A DNA stretch of 64,000 nt. It comes from Pleionea sediminis (lineage in GTDB: Bacteria > Pseudomonadota > Gammaproteobacteria > Enterobacterales > Kangiellaceae). Location of the stretch: the NCBI RefSeq assembly GCF_007570825.1, contig NZ_SUNB01000001.1, positions 1,116,001-1,180,000 of the forward strand. The letters run 5' to 3'. Position numbers and translations under genes: made by a program. Positions 1-7,956 of the stretch are shown in pieces. The notes beneath the pieces were generated by a model. It made no database searches, was not told the DNA's origin, and was given only the letters and a program-made list of their open reading frames with translations. How positions within the stretch are numbered: the first letter of the stretch is position 1; each line of letters opens with the position of its first letter.

Positions 1-2
1 TA

Positions 3-1208
3 ATAACTAAAAAGCTACGCCTGTCAGAGGGAAAATCGTATGAAGATATCCATAAAATTTCTGGAAAGCTTAACTTTGAGGCTCCGGTAGACGTTAAGTC
101 ATACACGATTCCCTTTAAAGTTAATGAAACCGCAGGCAATGAGCATACACATATAAAAGTATTGGCAACACAACCGAGCGTAGCGTCTTATAAAGTTATC
201 GGGGATGATAAGCACTTAATTGAAGTCAGAGCACTTAATGCAAATGGCCAAGTACTACAGTCAAGTTTTCGAATGGGTAACAATAACCGACAAAATACAA
301 CCTTTGAAGGTAAGATTGATCGTTTACAAGTTTGGGTGGCAAGTAGATTTATCGCAAAAACCGTCGACTTCACATTGCCTAGTAAAAATTTACTAAACTC
401 CGAAAAAGCAACTAGCTACTACACTATTTCTCAACCAACAAATACAGAACTGAATATCAATGACGCCTTATTTAGTAATACTGACTTTAGTCAACTTTCT
501 GAAAAGGATATAAAAAGACATATTTATCAATACGAAAAAACAGTTGCAAAAACTGAGCGACCATCTTCAGTTCATGTAATGCTATTTCATGATTACAAAT
601 CTCAATGGGGCAACAAGCCTGAGCTTAAGATGATTTATCCTCTTATTGAAGATATTTCTTTTAGTCCATCTGTAGTATCAGTAACAGTAAATTCTCCTCA
701 ATACGCTAAAATATATTTAAAAAATCGCCCATCATTTAGAATAAACTCTGATCGTTCTATTGGCCCGATTAGACCTTACTTTGAAATCAACAATAAAGAG
801 TTTGTTTTAGAAACAGTTAGATTACCTATGGAACTAGAGGCTGGAGAAAAAATATCGAACTTAGAGGGTGAGGTTGTGTTTAATGTTCCTGACTCACTCT
901 CAATTGAGCAGCTAGCAATTCCAGCATTGGGAAAATCGATTACAAAGCATGACGTAAAAATTGTATTCAAAAAAATAACTAATGGATTTGTTTCTTCCTA
1001 CATTTTTGAAGTTTCCGGTGAAAAATTCTTTAACTTAATAGCTATTACCAAAGAGGGACGACATTATCCAACTCAAGTACTTTTCAAAGAAGGCCGCTGG
1101 GAACTAGGTTTTCCTTTAAATCCTAGATTGAATAAACTTCAACTTATTACTTTTGAAGGCAGTAAGAAAAAAACATTCCCTTTTACGCTGAAACCTGAAT
1201 ACCGGTAA
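3..1208 (+). CDS. Unknown beta-rich protein, 5' end cut by window
   Basis: The reading frame is open from base 3, so the window holds only the C-terminal 401 residues or so; the TTG at 162 is internal and not a credible start. I do not recognise the family. Two stretches of about 115 residues look like copies of one module. The first runs from about base 45 to 390 and the second from about 835 to 1200. Each begins with K-I-S then a G-x-L/V-x-F-x-x-P turn, continues through an alternating strand pattern, and ends in F-T-L-x-P. This suggests tandem beta-sandwich modules, perhaps extracytoplasmic. The stop at 1208 is followed by about 210 bases of AT-rich DNA before the PilZ gene. Upstream context is outside the window, so signal peptide and operon are unknown. 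Confidence 0.7.
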   Translation: MTKKLRLSEGKSYEDIHKISGKLNFEAPVDVKSYTIPFKVNETAGNEHTHIKVLATQPSVASYKVIGDDKHLIEVRALNANGQVLQSSFRMGNNNRQNTTFEGKIDRLQVWVASRFIAKTVDFTLPSKNLLNSEKATSYYTISQPTNTELNINDALFSNTDFSQLSEKDIKRHIYQYEKTVAKTERPSSVHVMLFHDYKSQWGNKPELKMIYPLIEDISFSPSVVSVTVNSPQYAKIYLKNRPSFRINSDRSIGPIRPYFEINNKEFVLETVRLPMELEAGEKISNLEGEVVFNVPDSLSIEQLAIPALGKSITKHDVKIVFKKITNGFVSSYIFEVSGEKFFNLIAITKEGRHYPTQVLFKEGRWELGFPLNPRLNKLQLITFEGSKKKTFPFTLKPEYR

Positions 1209-1419
1209 CCTAATTGTAAGTTCTAATGTGCGAGGTGATTACCTACAAACTAATTGTTCACTATATTAATATTGAATTGAGCAACTATGAATTATCATTT
1301 TTATTACTTTAGTTATAATTGAAACTCATTTTATAATTTATTGGATCGGCAAAACTATTTGCTATGCTTAATAAAGTTTGGGAAACTAAAAACTCTGCTG
1401 TAATTCAAAATATTCACTT

Positions 1420-1701
1420 ATGGGCAAAGAAGATCGTAGACATCTGCGTACACGCGTACGCTCTAAAGTAAGAATGGCTCATAATGAGCTAGGCGAATTA
1501 GTTGTCTATAGCGGTGATATATCAGATAGTGGTGTTTTTGTAGAACTAGTTTCTCAGGAGAAGCCTGCTGTTGACGATATTGTTTCTCTCCAAATAGTAG
1601 ACCTTCCGGTTGAGGCTCCAATTATCAAAGCACGAGTTGTTAGAATTACAAAACATGGTCTGGGACTTGAGTTCGTCGACGAAAATACCGAAATCGATTA
1701 A
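1420..1701 (+). CDS. PilZ-domain protein, c-di-GMP receptor
   Basis: This 93-residue protein is essentially one PilZ domain. The N-terminus carries the Arg-rich switch (RRHLRTRVR, residues 5-13), which fits the RxxxR signature that grips cyclic di-GMP. D-I-S-D-S-G-V-F near residue 35 fits the (D/N)xSxxG signature. A G-L-G-L-E-F strand closes the barrel near residue 82. Stand-alone PilZ proteins usually act as cytoplasmic adaptors that pass c-di-GMP state to pili, flagella or enzymes. The type IV pilus ATPase gene pilU lies in this window but 48 kb away, so no partner can be named from context. The start is the first ATG in frame, but there is no good Shine-Dalgarno before it. Confidence 0.85.
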   Translation: MGKEDRRHLRTRVRSKVRMAHNELGELVVYSGDISDSGVFVELVSQEKPAVDDIVSLQIVDLPVEAPIIKARVVRITKHGLGLEFVDENTEID

Positions 1702-2054
1702 TAATGCAATCTTCTCTTTGATATAACCTACTATATAAATCATTATCAATCACGACTTGTAGCCCTCAAGACTTATTAAATAGGAATTCTATCAACTTAA
1801 AAAAAATAAATGACATTATCTTCAACCTAGCTTCCACACATCGAGATTTCACTCAACCAATAATGTATCAATGACATGTGTGAATTCTTCATATGAATTG
1901 TATCTTGCAGCATTTTGATTTTCCTGTATATTCCGCCCGCTCACAAAAACAAGCAGATTGCTGTTTATCAAACTCGTAACTTTACAAAAGCGAACAAGTG
2001 TTCGCTTTTCAAAAAAATCTATCGATCAATATTTCAAACGAAAAAAGAGAACCC
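1702..2054. other. Intergenic region, 353 bases
   Basis: AT-rich spacer between the PilZ gene and the patatin-like gene. No coding frame of substance was seen. It contains a perfect inverted repeat at 1986-2009, annotated separately, and probably the promoter of the gene at 2055. Confidence 0.6.
1986..2009. promoter_or_regulatory. Perfect 11-bp inverted repeat upstream of patatin-like gene
   Basis: Arms AAAAGCGAACA (1986-1996) and TGTTCGCTTTT (1999-2009) are separated by two bases. The repeat lies 46 bases before the chosen ATG. The short spacer and position suggest an operator for a dimeric regulator. In RNA it would also make a stem, but no clean U-tract follows, so termination is less likely. 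Confidence 0.5.
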
Positions 2055-3941
2055 ATGATTAAATACTGTATTGCACTATATAGCCTGTTTTCAGTCCTGT
2101 TTTTTGGCAACATCGCACAAGCAGAAGATTTTTACCCTAGCAAGTCAGCTTGTGTAACTCTACAAGGAAATGGCGAGAGATATGCAGCCTTGTCTGGTCA
2201 AGTGTTGAGATTGTTAGAAATGAATATAGAGCCCAAAGTTATTTATGGAGGTTCATCAGGTTCTGGAATGTCATCATTGATTGGCGCGATTTTAGACAAT
2301 GAAAGTTTACAGAGTAACCGAATTATTGTTGATGGCGTTGAATTGTCAACAGCTCAAAAAGCGGCTCGGCTATTAGCGGCATCGTCGGATCCCAATGCAA
2401 CAATTATTATTTTTCCAGCATTGAATCAATTGGGAAATACGTTTCGCTCAGCTCTCGCCTTTATAATTGCTGATGCATTTGCCAATGCTTACATCGGCTA
2501 CCCCGATCAGGCTTTGAGCCCAATCGAAGCGTCAACCGGTCAAATTGCTTTACTCTCCGAATTCTTCGGTACTTCCGATTTTACAGCGGCATTAGCAGAG
2601 GAAAGTTTCGCTCGAAGACAAGAACTTGTTATGCAACAATGGATAGAGTTTGCCGATTTACTACTAGTGACACCACGAGAATTTATACTTGCTTTAGTTA
2701 CCGCTCCCTCCGATGAAAAGTGGTCCGAACGCTCAGAAGAAATTAAAAAGCGATATTTTGATCTTTATTACTCTGAATATTCATCTGAAAGAGCTTCACC
2801 CGAAAATGCTTTAAATCGATACAATAGTTTTTTGAACACCTTTAAATTTTTAACCCAGTTAATTTCAGAAGAACAATGGGAAAGCATATTTTTAAGCTCC
2901 ATCAGAAACTTTGATGGCTTACCTTTCATCTCTTACACAGCAGAAATTCTCTCCAAGCCTTTCTACCTGCCTAATGGCGAAAAGGTTATTGCTGCTTACC
3001 ATAGCCAATCTGGATTTCAAATTCCAAATCGAACCATTATTCACACAACCGCACGTGTAGCAGAGCCCCAAGGTAATAGACTAGTTGAAAAAAATGGCTT
3101 TGATAATTTTTATCAAGTCTATTTCCCAGGAAGTGAACTTGTAGAAGATATGTTAACAGCAAGACAAGAAAAAGCAGAACTTGGGCAAAGCTTTATTCAG
3201 TATTTTGATGAAGAAACGAACGATTTTATCTCGGTTATTGACAGTGAAAAACTAGTGGTTCTAAGCCAGCCTTATCTAGCACAAGCAATCAAAGCATCGA
3301 TTGCAGAGCCAAATGCATTTCGTAGAGACCCCATAGTTTTCAATTCCAAAGACCTCAATAACAACGCTGTTAATTTACAAGGCGAAGAACAACTCATCAC
3401 CTTCGGCGGTTGGATGGAAAATGCGAATGCTACAACACTAAAATCTTTAAAAGCATGTAGAAATGTTGATTATTTTGTCGAAGTTTCAAATATGTCTCAA
3501 GGCATATTTGACTTTCAATTGAAATCCGCACGAGCGTTTATTGAAGGTGGCTTCGATGTTATCACCAACAGTCAAAGTGGTGAACCTGCTAGTGAAGAGT
3601 CATTAACTTTTATGGACAACTTATGGCAAGCATTTGACTATGGTCGAGATTTGGTTGGTGTAGATAGCTATGTAGCGCTAACTTTTGACTGGGACAATGC
3701 ATCTGGTGAATCAGGCGAATTAGCCCAAGAACTGAACAAAGCTTACGACAAAAATAGAGCCGCAATGTTTTTACTTTCTTATCAATCAGCGTTTAATGAA
3801 TTGCTTAACGATAACAGTCAAAGATTTACCGACTTATACGATAGCTTTGTTCTTAATAATGATCTGACATCTATCGACTTAACGACACTAAAAAATATAG
3901 AATCAATTAATAACTCCGTAAATATTTTACTAGAAAGATAA
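2055..3941 (+). CDS. Secreted patatin-like protein, probable inactive or atypical lipase
   Basis: The ATG at 2055 is chosen over an upstream frame start because an AAGAGA ribosome site precedes it and a signal peptide (to about residue 23, ending A-Q-A) follows directly. The protein is 628 residues. The mature N-terminus has an oxyanion-loop-like segment (LQGNGERYAAL, about 36-46), then GGSSG at 65-69. GGSSG fits the GxSxG nucleophile elbow of patatins, with Ser67. Around residue 450 the segment F-G-G-W-M-E-N-A-N lines up with the patatin D-G-G/A-x-x-x-N motif, but the catalytic Asp is replaced by Phe. Patatins hydrolyse phospholipids with a Ser-Asp dyad, so this copy is either inactive or uses another acid. 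Neighbours downstream are further secreted proteins. Confidence 0.6.
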   Translation: MIKYCIALYSLFSVLFFGNIAQAEDFYPSKSACVTLQGNGERYAALSGQVLRLLEMNIEPKVIYGGSSGSGMSSLIGAILDNESLQSNRIIVDGVELSTAQKAARLLAASSDPNATIIIFPALNQLGNTFRSALAFIIADAFANAYIGYPDQALSPIEASTGQIALLSEFFGTSDFTAALAEESFARRQELVMQQWIEFADLLLVTPREFILALVTAPSDEKWSERSEEIKKRYFDLYYSEYSSERASPENALNRYNSFLNTFKFLTQLISEEQWESIFLSSIRNFDGLPFISYTAEILSKPFYLPNGEKVIAAYHSQSGFQIPNRTIIHTTARVAEPQGNRLVEKNGFDNFYQVYFPGSELVEDMLTARQEKAELGQSFIQYFDEETNDFISVIDSEKLVVLSQPYLAQAIKASIAEPNAFRRDPIVFNSKDLNNNAVNLQGEEQLITFGGWMENANATTLKSLKACRNVDYFVEVSNMSQGIFDFQLKSARAFIEGGFDVITNSQSGEPASEESLTFMDNLWQAFDYGRDLVGVDSYVALTFDWDNASGESGELAQELNKAYDKNRAAMFLLSYQSAFNELLNDNSQRFTDLYDSFVLNNDLTSIDLTTLKNIESINNSVNILLER

Positions 3942-3951
3942 TCCTTACCTT

Positions 3952-3977
3952 TGAGCTACTGTACACGCAGTAGCTCA
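3952..3977 (+). terminator. Stem-loop after patatin-like gene
   Basis: A perfect 10-bp stem (TGAGCTACTG / CAGTAGCTCA) with a 6-base loop starts 11 bases after the stop codon. The downstream U-tract is weak (mixed C and T), so it may terminate inefficiently or only protect the 3' end. Confidence 0.55.
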
Positions 3978-4277
3978 CCTCTCTATTTATTCAATCAAAT
4001 GTATTTTTCAACTCAGAAAAAAGCAATATAGCTTGTATATAAAATAGTAACTGGCAGTATGAATTAATAAATTATTATTGTTCAGTAACAACTCTATATT
4101 TTGTAAATATTTACATGGATAAATATGTACGTAATAAAGTTCAATATAAAACGACTTAATTATCATTAAAGCTTTTGTTTAATAAAGCATTTTATTTCAA
4201 TATGAAATACTTTTCCCAAAACAAGAACAAATGTTATTGCAACTTTAGATTAAAAATCATTTCATTAAGGATTGTGC
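3978..4277. other. Intergenic region upstream of first paralogue
   Basis: About 300 AT-rich bases with no coding frame of note. It should contain the promoter of the first Cys-rich paralogue. The shared element at 4226-4240 is annotated separately. Confidence 0.5.
4226..4240 (+). promoter_or_regulatory. Shared upstream element, copy 1
   Basis: AACAAATGTTATTGC ends 38 bases before the ATG at 4278. Near-identical 15-mers precede the other two paralogues at the same or almost the same distance (5429-5443 and 6897-6911). Confidence 0.45.
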
Positions 4278-5279
4278 ATGAGAAATCTAGTTCTAGTAGT
4301 GACTCTTTTATTTATTATTCCTTTGAGAGCAGGTGTACTTTATGATGGAAAATATTATCTAAAATGTGAGACTTGCTCGTACGATTATCAATATCAATCG
4401 ACAGCTTTGAATCACTTTTTTTGGAACAATTACGAGTTTAATACATCGACGGAAATTGACTATGTGTTTTTAGAGGCAACAAACTTTATTGATGTTAGAG
4501 TAGAGGATATCACTGACGGATCTCTAGGTGATTATTTAACAATAGTTACCGTAAAAAGCCAGAAAAGTCCGATTTATTTTTTCCCGATAATTTCATCGAC
4601 AATAACTCCTATTAATAGAATTCCCGAGTCGACAAGAAATCAACTTTTAGACACACTGGTTGAATACAAAGGCTTGTATCAAACATCAACAGACTATGTC
4701 AGAAATCATGGCGATGAACCATTTAAAGCGACTTCAAACTGGAGTACTCTTATATTAGGAAAATCACCTCTTCGATATGAAGGAAATACACATTTTATCG
4801 ATACGATAAAGCAAACTGTCAACCAACAATTGCAAGATGCAGATTTTAATCCTTTCCTTTTCGCAGATAAGCCTTTGTCTATTGAGTGGATGTCTGCTGA
4901 CGATTACATTTTTACTTTTATACAAAGCCCAACCATTCCTTTGCCATCACTGACGTTATTTTCGATTGAGTACAATTCTAATCAATCCCTATTCGTAACA
5001 GATGAATTTGGCAATATTGGAAGTCAAACCGAACGACCAAATTCAGCGCTATGCGTTTTTAATGGTTATCGAGAGATGTGTCGTTCATTTGATAGTTTTA
5101 GTCAGACCGTTTATGGAAATCGAACAACTATATATTATGCAAAGGGTTGCCCAGATCCAGCCTGTCCTGCTCCTGAAGCGCCAACCAGCTGCCCACCCGG
5201 TTCAAGCCAATACTGTAAGGGGAGTTCCTCACCACCGACACCACCCAATCCATCAAACTCGGTAGAAATAAGTGAGTGA
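4278..5279 (+). CDS. Secreted Cys-rich paralogue 1 of 3, unknown family
   Basis: The start is ATG 4278, seven bases after TAAGGA; the TTG at 4272 is too close to that site. The 333-residue product has a clear signal peptide (MRNLVLVVTLLFIIPLRAG) and its mature part opens with Y-x-x-x-Y-Y-x-x-C-x-x-C. The middle has no recognisable domain. The end has A-L-C-V-F-N-G-x-R-E-M-C-R-S and Y-G-N-R-T-T-I. A Cys/Pro-rich tail of the form APTSCPxGSSQYCKG then precedes a short proline stretch. The same architecture recurs in the next two genes, so this is a tandem family. The paired cysteines suggest disulfides in a periplasmic, surface or released protein. Function unknown. Confidence 0.75.
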   Translation: MRNLVLVVTLLFIIPLRAGVLYDGKYYLKCETCSYDYQYQSTALNHFFWNNYEFNTSTEIDYVFLEATNFIDVRVEDITDGSLGDYLTIVTVKSQKSPIYFFPIISSTITPINRIPESTRNQLLDTLVEYKGLYQTSTDYVRNHGDEPFKATSNWSTLILGKSPLRYEGNTHFIDTIKQTVNQQLQDADFNPFLFADKPLSIEWMSADDYIFTFIQSPTIPLPSLTLFSIEYNSNQSLFVTDEFGNIGSQTERPNSALCVFNGYREMCRSFDSFSQTVYGNRTTIYYAKGCPDPACPAPEAPTSCPPGSSQYCKGSSSPPTPPNPSNSVEISE

Positions 5280-5318
5280 GAAGCTAAATAGATACTCTGT
5301 TTTTAAAAGTTAAGATCT

Positions 5319-5363
5319 CGTGGCTTTGTCTTTCATGTCATAGTCACGAAGATACAAACCACG
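5319..5363. repeat. Imperfect inverted repeat after paralogue 1
   Basis: CGTGGCTTTGTCTTTC (5319-5334) faces GAAGATACAAACCACG (5348-5363) with two irregularities and a 13-base loop. It sits 40 bases past the stop and may be a 3'-end stem. Its core resembles the GGCTTTG core of the hairpins at 6483 and 8014. Confidence 0.4.
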
Positions 5364-5428
5364 AAATACAAAAAACAATCGCTAAAGCAATTTCCATTGT
5401 GAATTTTTCTCTTCATAAAAGTGTTCAA

Positions 5429-5443
5429 AACAAATATTATTAC
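5429..5443 (+). promoter_or_regulatory. Shared upstream element, copy 2
   Basis: AACAAATATTATTAC ends 38 bases before the ATG at 5481, exactly the spacing seen for copy 1. Confidence 0.45.
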
Positions 5444-5480
5444 GAATTGAAATAAGATCAAACTCCTAAAAGGAACTTAA

Positions 5481-6455
5481 ATGAGAATCCCATTTTTATT
5501 ATTAGCATTATCGTTGATGACTTCGTTAAGTGCAGAGGTTTATTACAAAAGCAATTATTACATCCAATGCAACAGTTGTTCGACAATTGCAGAATACGAA
5601 GTCGCAGCTCGCAACCACTTTACCAGAAGTAATCACCAATTTGATAAATCAGGTCAAGTCGACTATGTGTTTTTGACGTCACCCAATTTTCACGACGTCA
5701 ATGAAGACAATATCACCATCCAAAATTTAGACCGTTACTTAACAATTGTTAGAATTTCCAGTCGCGCGCGAAAGTTTAGCTTTTTTCCCTCTATTTCAGC
5801 ATCGGCCATTCCCGCTTTCCGGTTGTCAACCTCAATGAAACAGACTTTGGTAACTAAGCTCGTAGAATATAATGATCTACTTAAATCTTCAGCAAGCTAT
5901 CTGAGCGGACACCGAAAAGAGCCCTTTAAAGCAACAACCAATTGGAACACCATTGTTTTAGAGAAATCTTTTATGCGTTACGCGGGCAACACGCATTTGA
6001 TCGAACAATTTACAAAAGCAATACCAAAGCTAATGGTTAATACCGATTTCAATCCCTTTTTATTCCAAAACAGGCCTATTTCAGTTGAACTTGAGTCTGC
6101 TGATGGTTATCTGTTTACTTTTGTAAAAGACTCGACGGGACTGTTCTCACCTTGGGCCTTATTCTCAATAGAAAGTAGCTCCAACCAATATGCTCAGGTT
6201 ACGGACCAGTCAGGAAATGTTTCTCTACAATCAGAAATTCCAGAGTCAGCACTCTGTGTGTTTAATGGAAAACGGGAAATCTGTCGTTCATACAATGATG
6301 CGGGGCGTTTTGTATATGGCAATCGAACGACGATACATTATTCACAATGCCCAACTGAAGCTTGTCCAGATCCAGACGCTCCAACGAGCTGTCCGAATGG
6401 CTCTAGTCAATACTGCAAAGGCAGGGAAACGCCTCCAGGTCCGATTTTTTTCTAA
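5481..6455 (+). CDS. Secreted Cys-rich paralogue 2 of 3, unknown family
   Basis: This 324-residue protein has the same plan as its neighbours. A signal peptide (to about residue 18, ending S-A-E) is followed at once by Y-Y-x-x-C-x-x-C. The central region shares E-P-F-K-A-T-T-N-W and Y-A/E-G-N-T-H with the other copies. The end carries E-S-A-L-C-V-F-N-G-x-R-E-I-C-R-S, Y-G-N-R-T-T-I and the APTSCPNGSSQYCKG tail. AAAAGGAAC before the ATG is a good ribosome site. Divergence between copies is high outside the conserved motifs, so the duplication is old or selected for variety. No enzyme motif was seen. Confidence 0.75.
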   Translation: MRIPFLLLALSLMTSLSAEVYYKSNYYIQCNSCSTIAEYEVAARNHFTRSNHQFDKSGQVDYVFLTSPNFHDVNEDNITIQNLDRYLTIVRISSRARKFSFFPSISASAIPAFRLSTSMKQTLVTKLVEYNDLLKSSASYLSGHRKEPFKATTNWNTIVLEKSFMRYAGNTHLIEQFTKAIPKLMVNTDFNPFLFQNRPISVELESADGYLFTFVKDSTGLFSPWALFSIESSSNQYAQVTDQSGNVSLQSEIPESALCVFNGKREICRSYNDAGRFVYGNRTTIHYSQCPTEACPDPDAPTSCPNGSSQYCKGRETPPGPIFF

Positions 6456-6482
6456 GCGAGCATTATCAATTATTCAGAATGG

Positions 6483-6512
6483 CTTGGCTTTGACAATAAC
6501 ATCAAAGCCAAG
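6483..6512. repeat. Inverted repeat, first copy of the CTTGGCTTTGA hairpin
   Basis: CTTGGCTTTGA (6483-6493) and TCAAAGCCAAG (6502-6512) form a perfect 11-bp stem with an 8-base loop, followed by AACAAATTTT. It lies 27 bases past the stop of paralogue 2, where a terminator would be. The same arms occur at 8014-8049. Confidence 0.6.
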
Positions 6513-6896
6513 AACAAATTTTAAATCGGTGAATAGTTCTGAGCTTATTGAAATCAATTAACCTTAATTTTTAAACACCAATAAACTCAAACTCTTTTTT
6601 CTGCCCAAATACGATTTTGTCCACATTATCTTTTATTAAAAAAGAACATCTAACAAGCGTCGTTTAAAAATTTGAGATACAATTGCTCGCAAATTTAGAT
6701 TCAATTTTCAAATGGCATAAGGCTAAAAAACAAACACATAGCCAATTGCACCAATAACTTAGCTTAATAAGATACTAGTAATAGTGTAATGAATCTCTAC
6801 AAATCACGACTAAAAAAAGAGCTCTTCCTGTAGAACTTCCAAAAACGGGTATAAGTTAGAGCATGTGTGAATTTTACACTTATTTGCAGAACTAAA

Positions 6897-6911
6897 AACA
6901 ACTATTATTTC
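6897..6911 (+). promoter_or_regulatory. Shared upstream element, copy 3
   Basis: AACAACTATTATTTC ends 34 bases before the ATG at 6945. It matches the copies upstream of paralogues 1 and 2. Confidence 0.45.
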
Positions 6912-6944
6912 ATTCTGAAATACCAAGCAAATTAGGAACTAAAA

Positions 6945-7946
6945 ATGAAGAATCTGGTTTTAATATTCGCCTTAACATTGATGATTCCTTTAAGCGCCGG
7001 CGTGTATTATAACGGCAACTACTACGTGACATGCGACACTTGTATAACCAACTCTGATTTTGAAGCATCTGCTAGAGGAATCTTTCTTTTTAAGAGTAGA
7101 AATAATCTAGATGTATCAACTCAAGTGGACTTCATATTCCTCAAACCATCCAGACTTCAATATTTTAACCTTGAAAATATTACAGTCTCAAACTTAGACA
7201 GTTTTTTGACAATAGTTGAGGTAAATAGTCAAGCAAGCCCCCGTGACTATTTTCCAACAATTACTGGCTCAGCCGTTCCTTTGAGCTCTCTTTCCACGTC
7301 AAGAAAAAATGAACTAGTGACTCAACTAAGAAACTATAAAAACCAACTCGCTCTTGCAGAGGAACATATAGACCGACATGGTTTAGAACCTTTTAAAGCG
7401 ACAACAGGTTGGTCAACTTTACTCATCGGCCCAATTTTTATGAGCTACGAAGGTAACACTCATTTGATTGATAGAATTAAAGGTATGGCAAACCTTAGAT
7501 TATCAGCAATTAATTTTAACCCCTTTCATTTTGCCGACAAGCCACTAACAGTTGAGTTAGACACAGCCGATGGGTACACATTTATATTTATTCAAGATAA
7601 AATGGGGCCTGAAACTTCTTTGAGTCTCTTTGCAATTGAAGAAAAGATAACAAATCGACACGCTTTATTTACTGATGCATCGGGTAGTATATTAAAACAG
7701 AGTACGCTACCAGAATCTGCGGTATGTGTTTTCAATGGTTCTCGTGAAATATGCCGTTCAGTCAATCCATTTTCTCATTTAGTTTATGGTAATCGCACAA
7801 CAATTTTCTATAAAGAAAGATGCTCTACCCCTCCTTGTCCGTCGCCAGATGCGCCAACAAGTTGCCCTAATGGCTCGAGCCAATATTGTCGAGGGCAATC
7901 GACTCCGCCAACACCAATTTTCTCAATTGCGCCGAGTTCACTTTAG
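6945..7946 (+). CDS. Secreted Cys-rich paralogue 3 of 3, unknown family
   Basis: This 333-residue protein starts at an ATG preceded by TTAGGAAC. It has a signal peptide (to about residue 19, ending L-S-A-G) and the mature start Y-Y-N-G-N-Y-Y-V-T-C-D-T-C. It shares the P-F-K-A-T-T, Y-E-G-N-T-H, C-V-F-N-G-S-R-E-I-C-R-S, Y-G-N-R-T-T-I and APTSCPNGSSQYCRG motifs of its two upstream paralogues. The stop is only 10 bases before the start of the hybrid sensor-regulator, so these two genes are very likely co-transcribed. That link is the best clue that the family is sensed by, or controlled by, that regulator. Biochemical function unknown. Confidence 0.75.
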   Translation: MKNLVLIFALTLMIPLSAGVYYNGNYYVTCDTCITNSDFEASARGIFLFKSRNNLDVSTQVDFIFLKPSRLQYFNLENITVSNLDSFLTIVEVNSQASPRDYFPTITGSAVPLSSLSTSRKNELVTQLRNYKNQLALAEEHIDRHGLEPFKATTGWSTLLIGPIFMSYEGNTHLIDRIKGMANLRLSAINFNPFHFADKPLTVELDTADGYTFIFIQDKMGPETSLSLFAIEEKITNRHALFTDASGSILKQSTLPESAVCVFNGSREICRSVNPFSHLVYGNRTTIFYKERCSTPPCPSPDAPTSCPNGSSQYCRGQSTPPTPIFSIAPSSL

Positions 7947-7956
7947 ATACACTTAA

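Larger units (their letters stand above)
6456..6944. other. Intergenic region, 489 bases, between paralogues 2 and 3
   Basis: No convincing coding frame. It contains a hairpin at 6483-6512 whose arms recur inside the regulator gene downstream, and the shared upstream element at 6897-6911. The rest is AT-rich spacer without a feature I can support. Confidence 0.55.

Noticed and set aside
162-1208. TTG at 162 as the start of the first gene
   Set aside because: The same frame is open to the window edge, and the upstream codons continue the same beta module, so the gene begins outside the window.
1998-2054. Upstream start for the patatin-like gene at 1998
   Set aside because: It has no ribosome site, overlaps the inverted repeat and would put 19 polar residues before the signal peptide.
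1870-6870. CATGTGTGAATT present near 1874 and 6862 as possible CRP sites
   Set aside because: The second TCACA half is absent or misplaced at both sites, and two copies of a short AT-rich word prove little.
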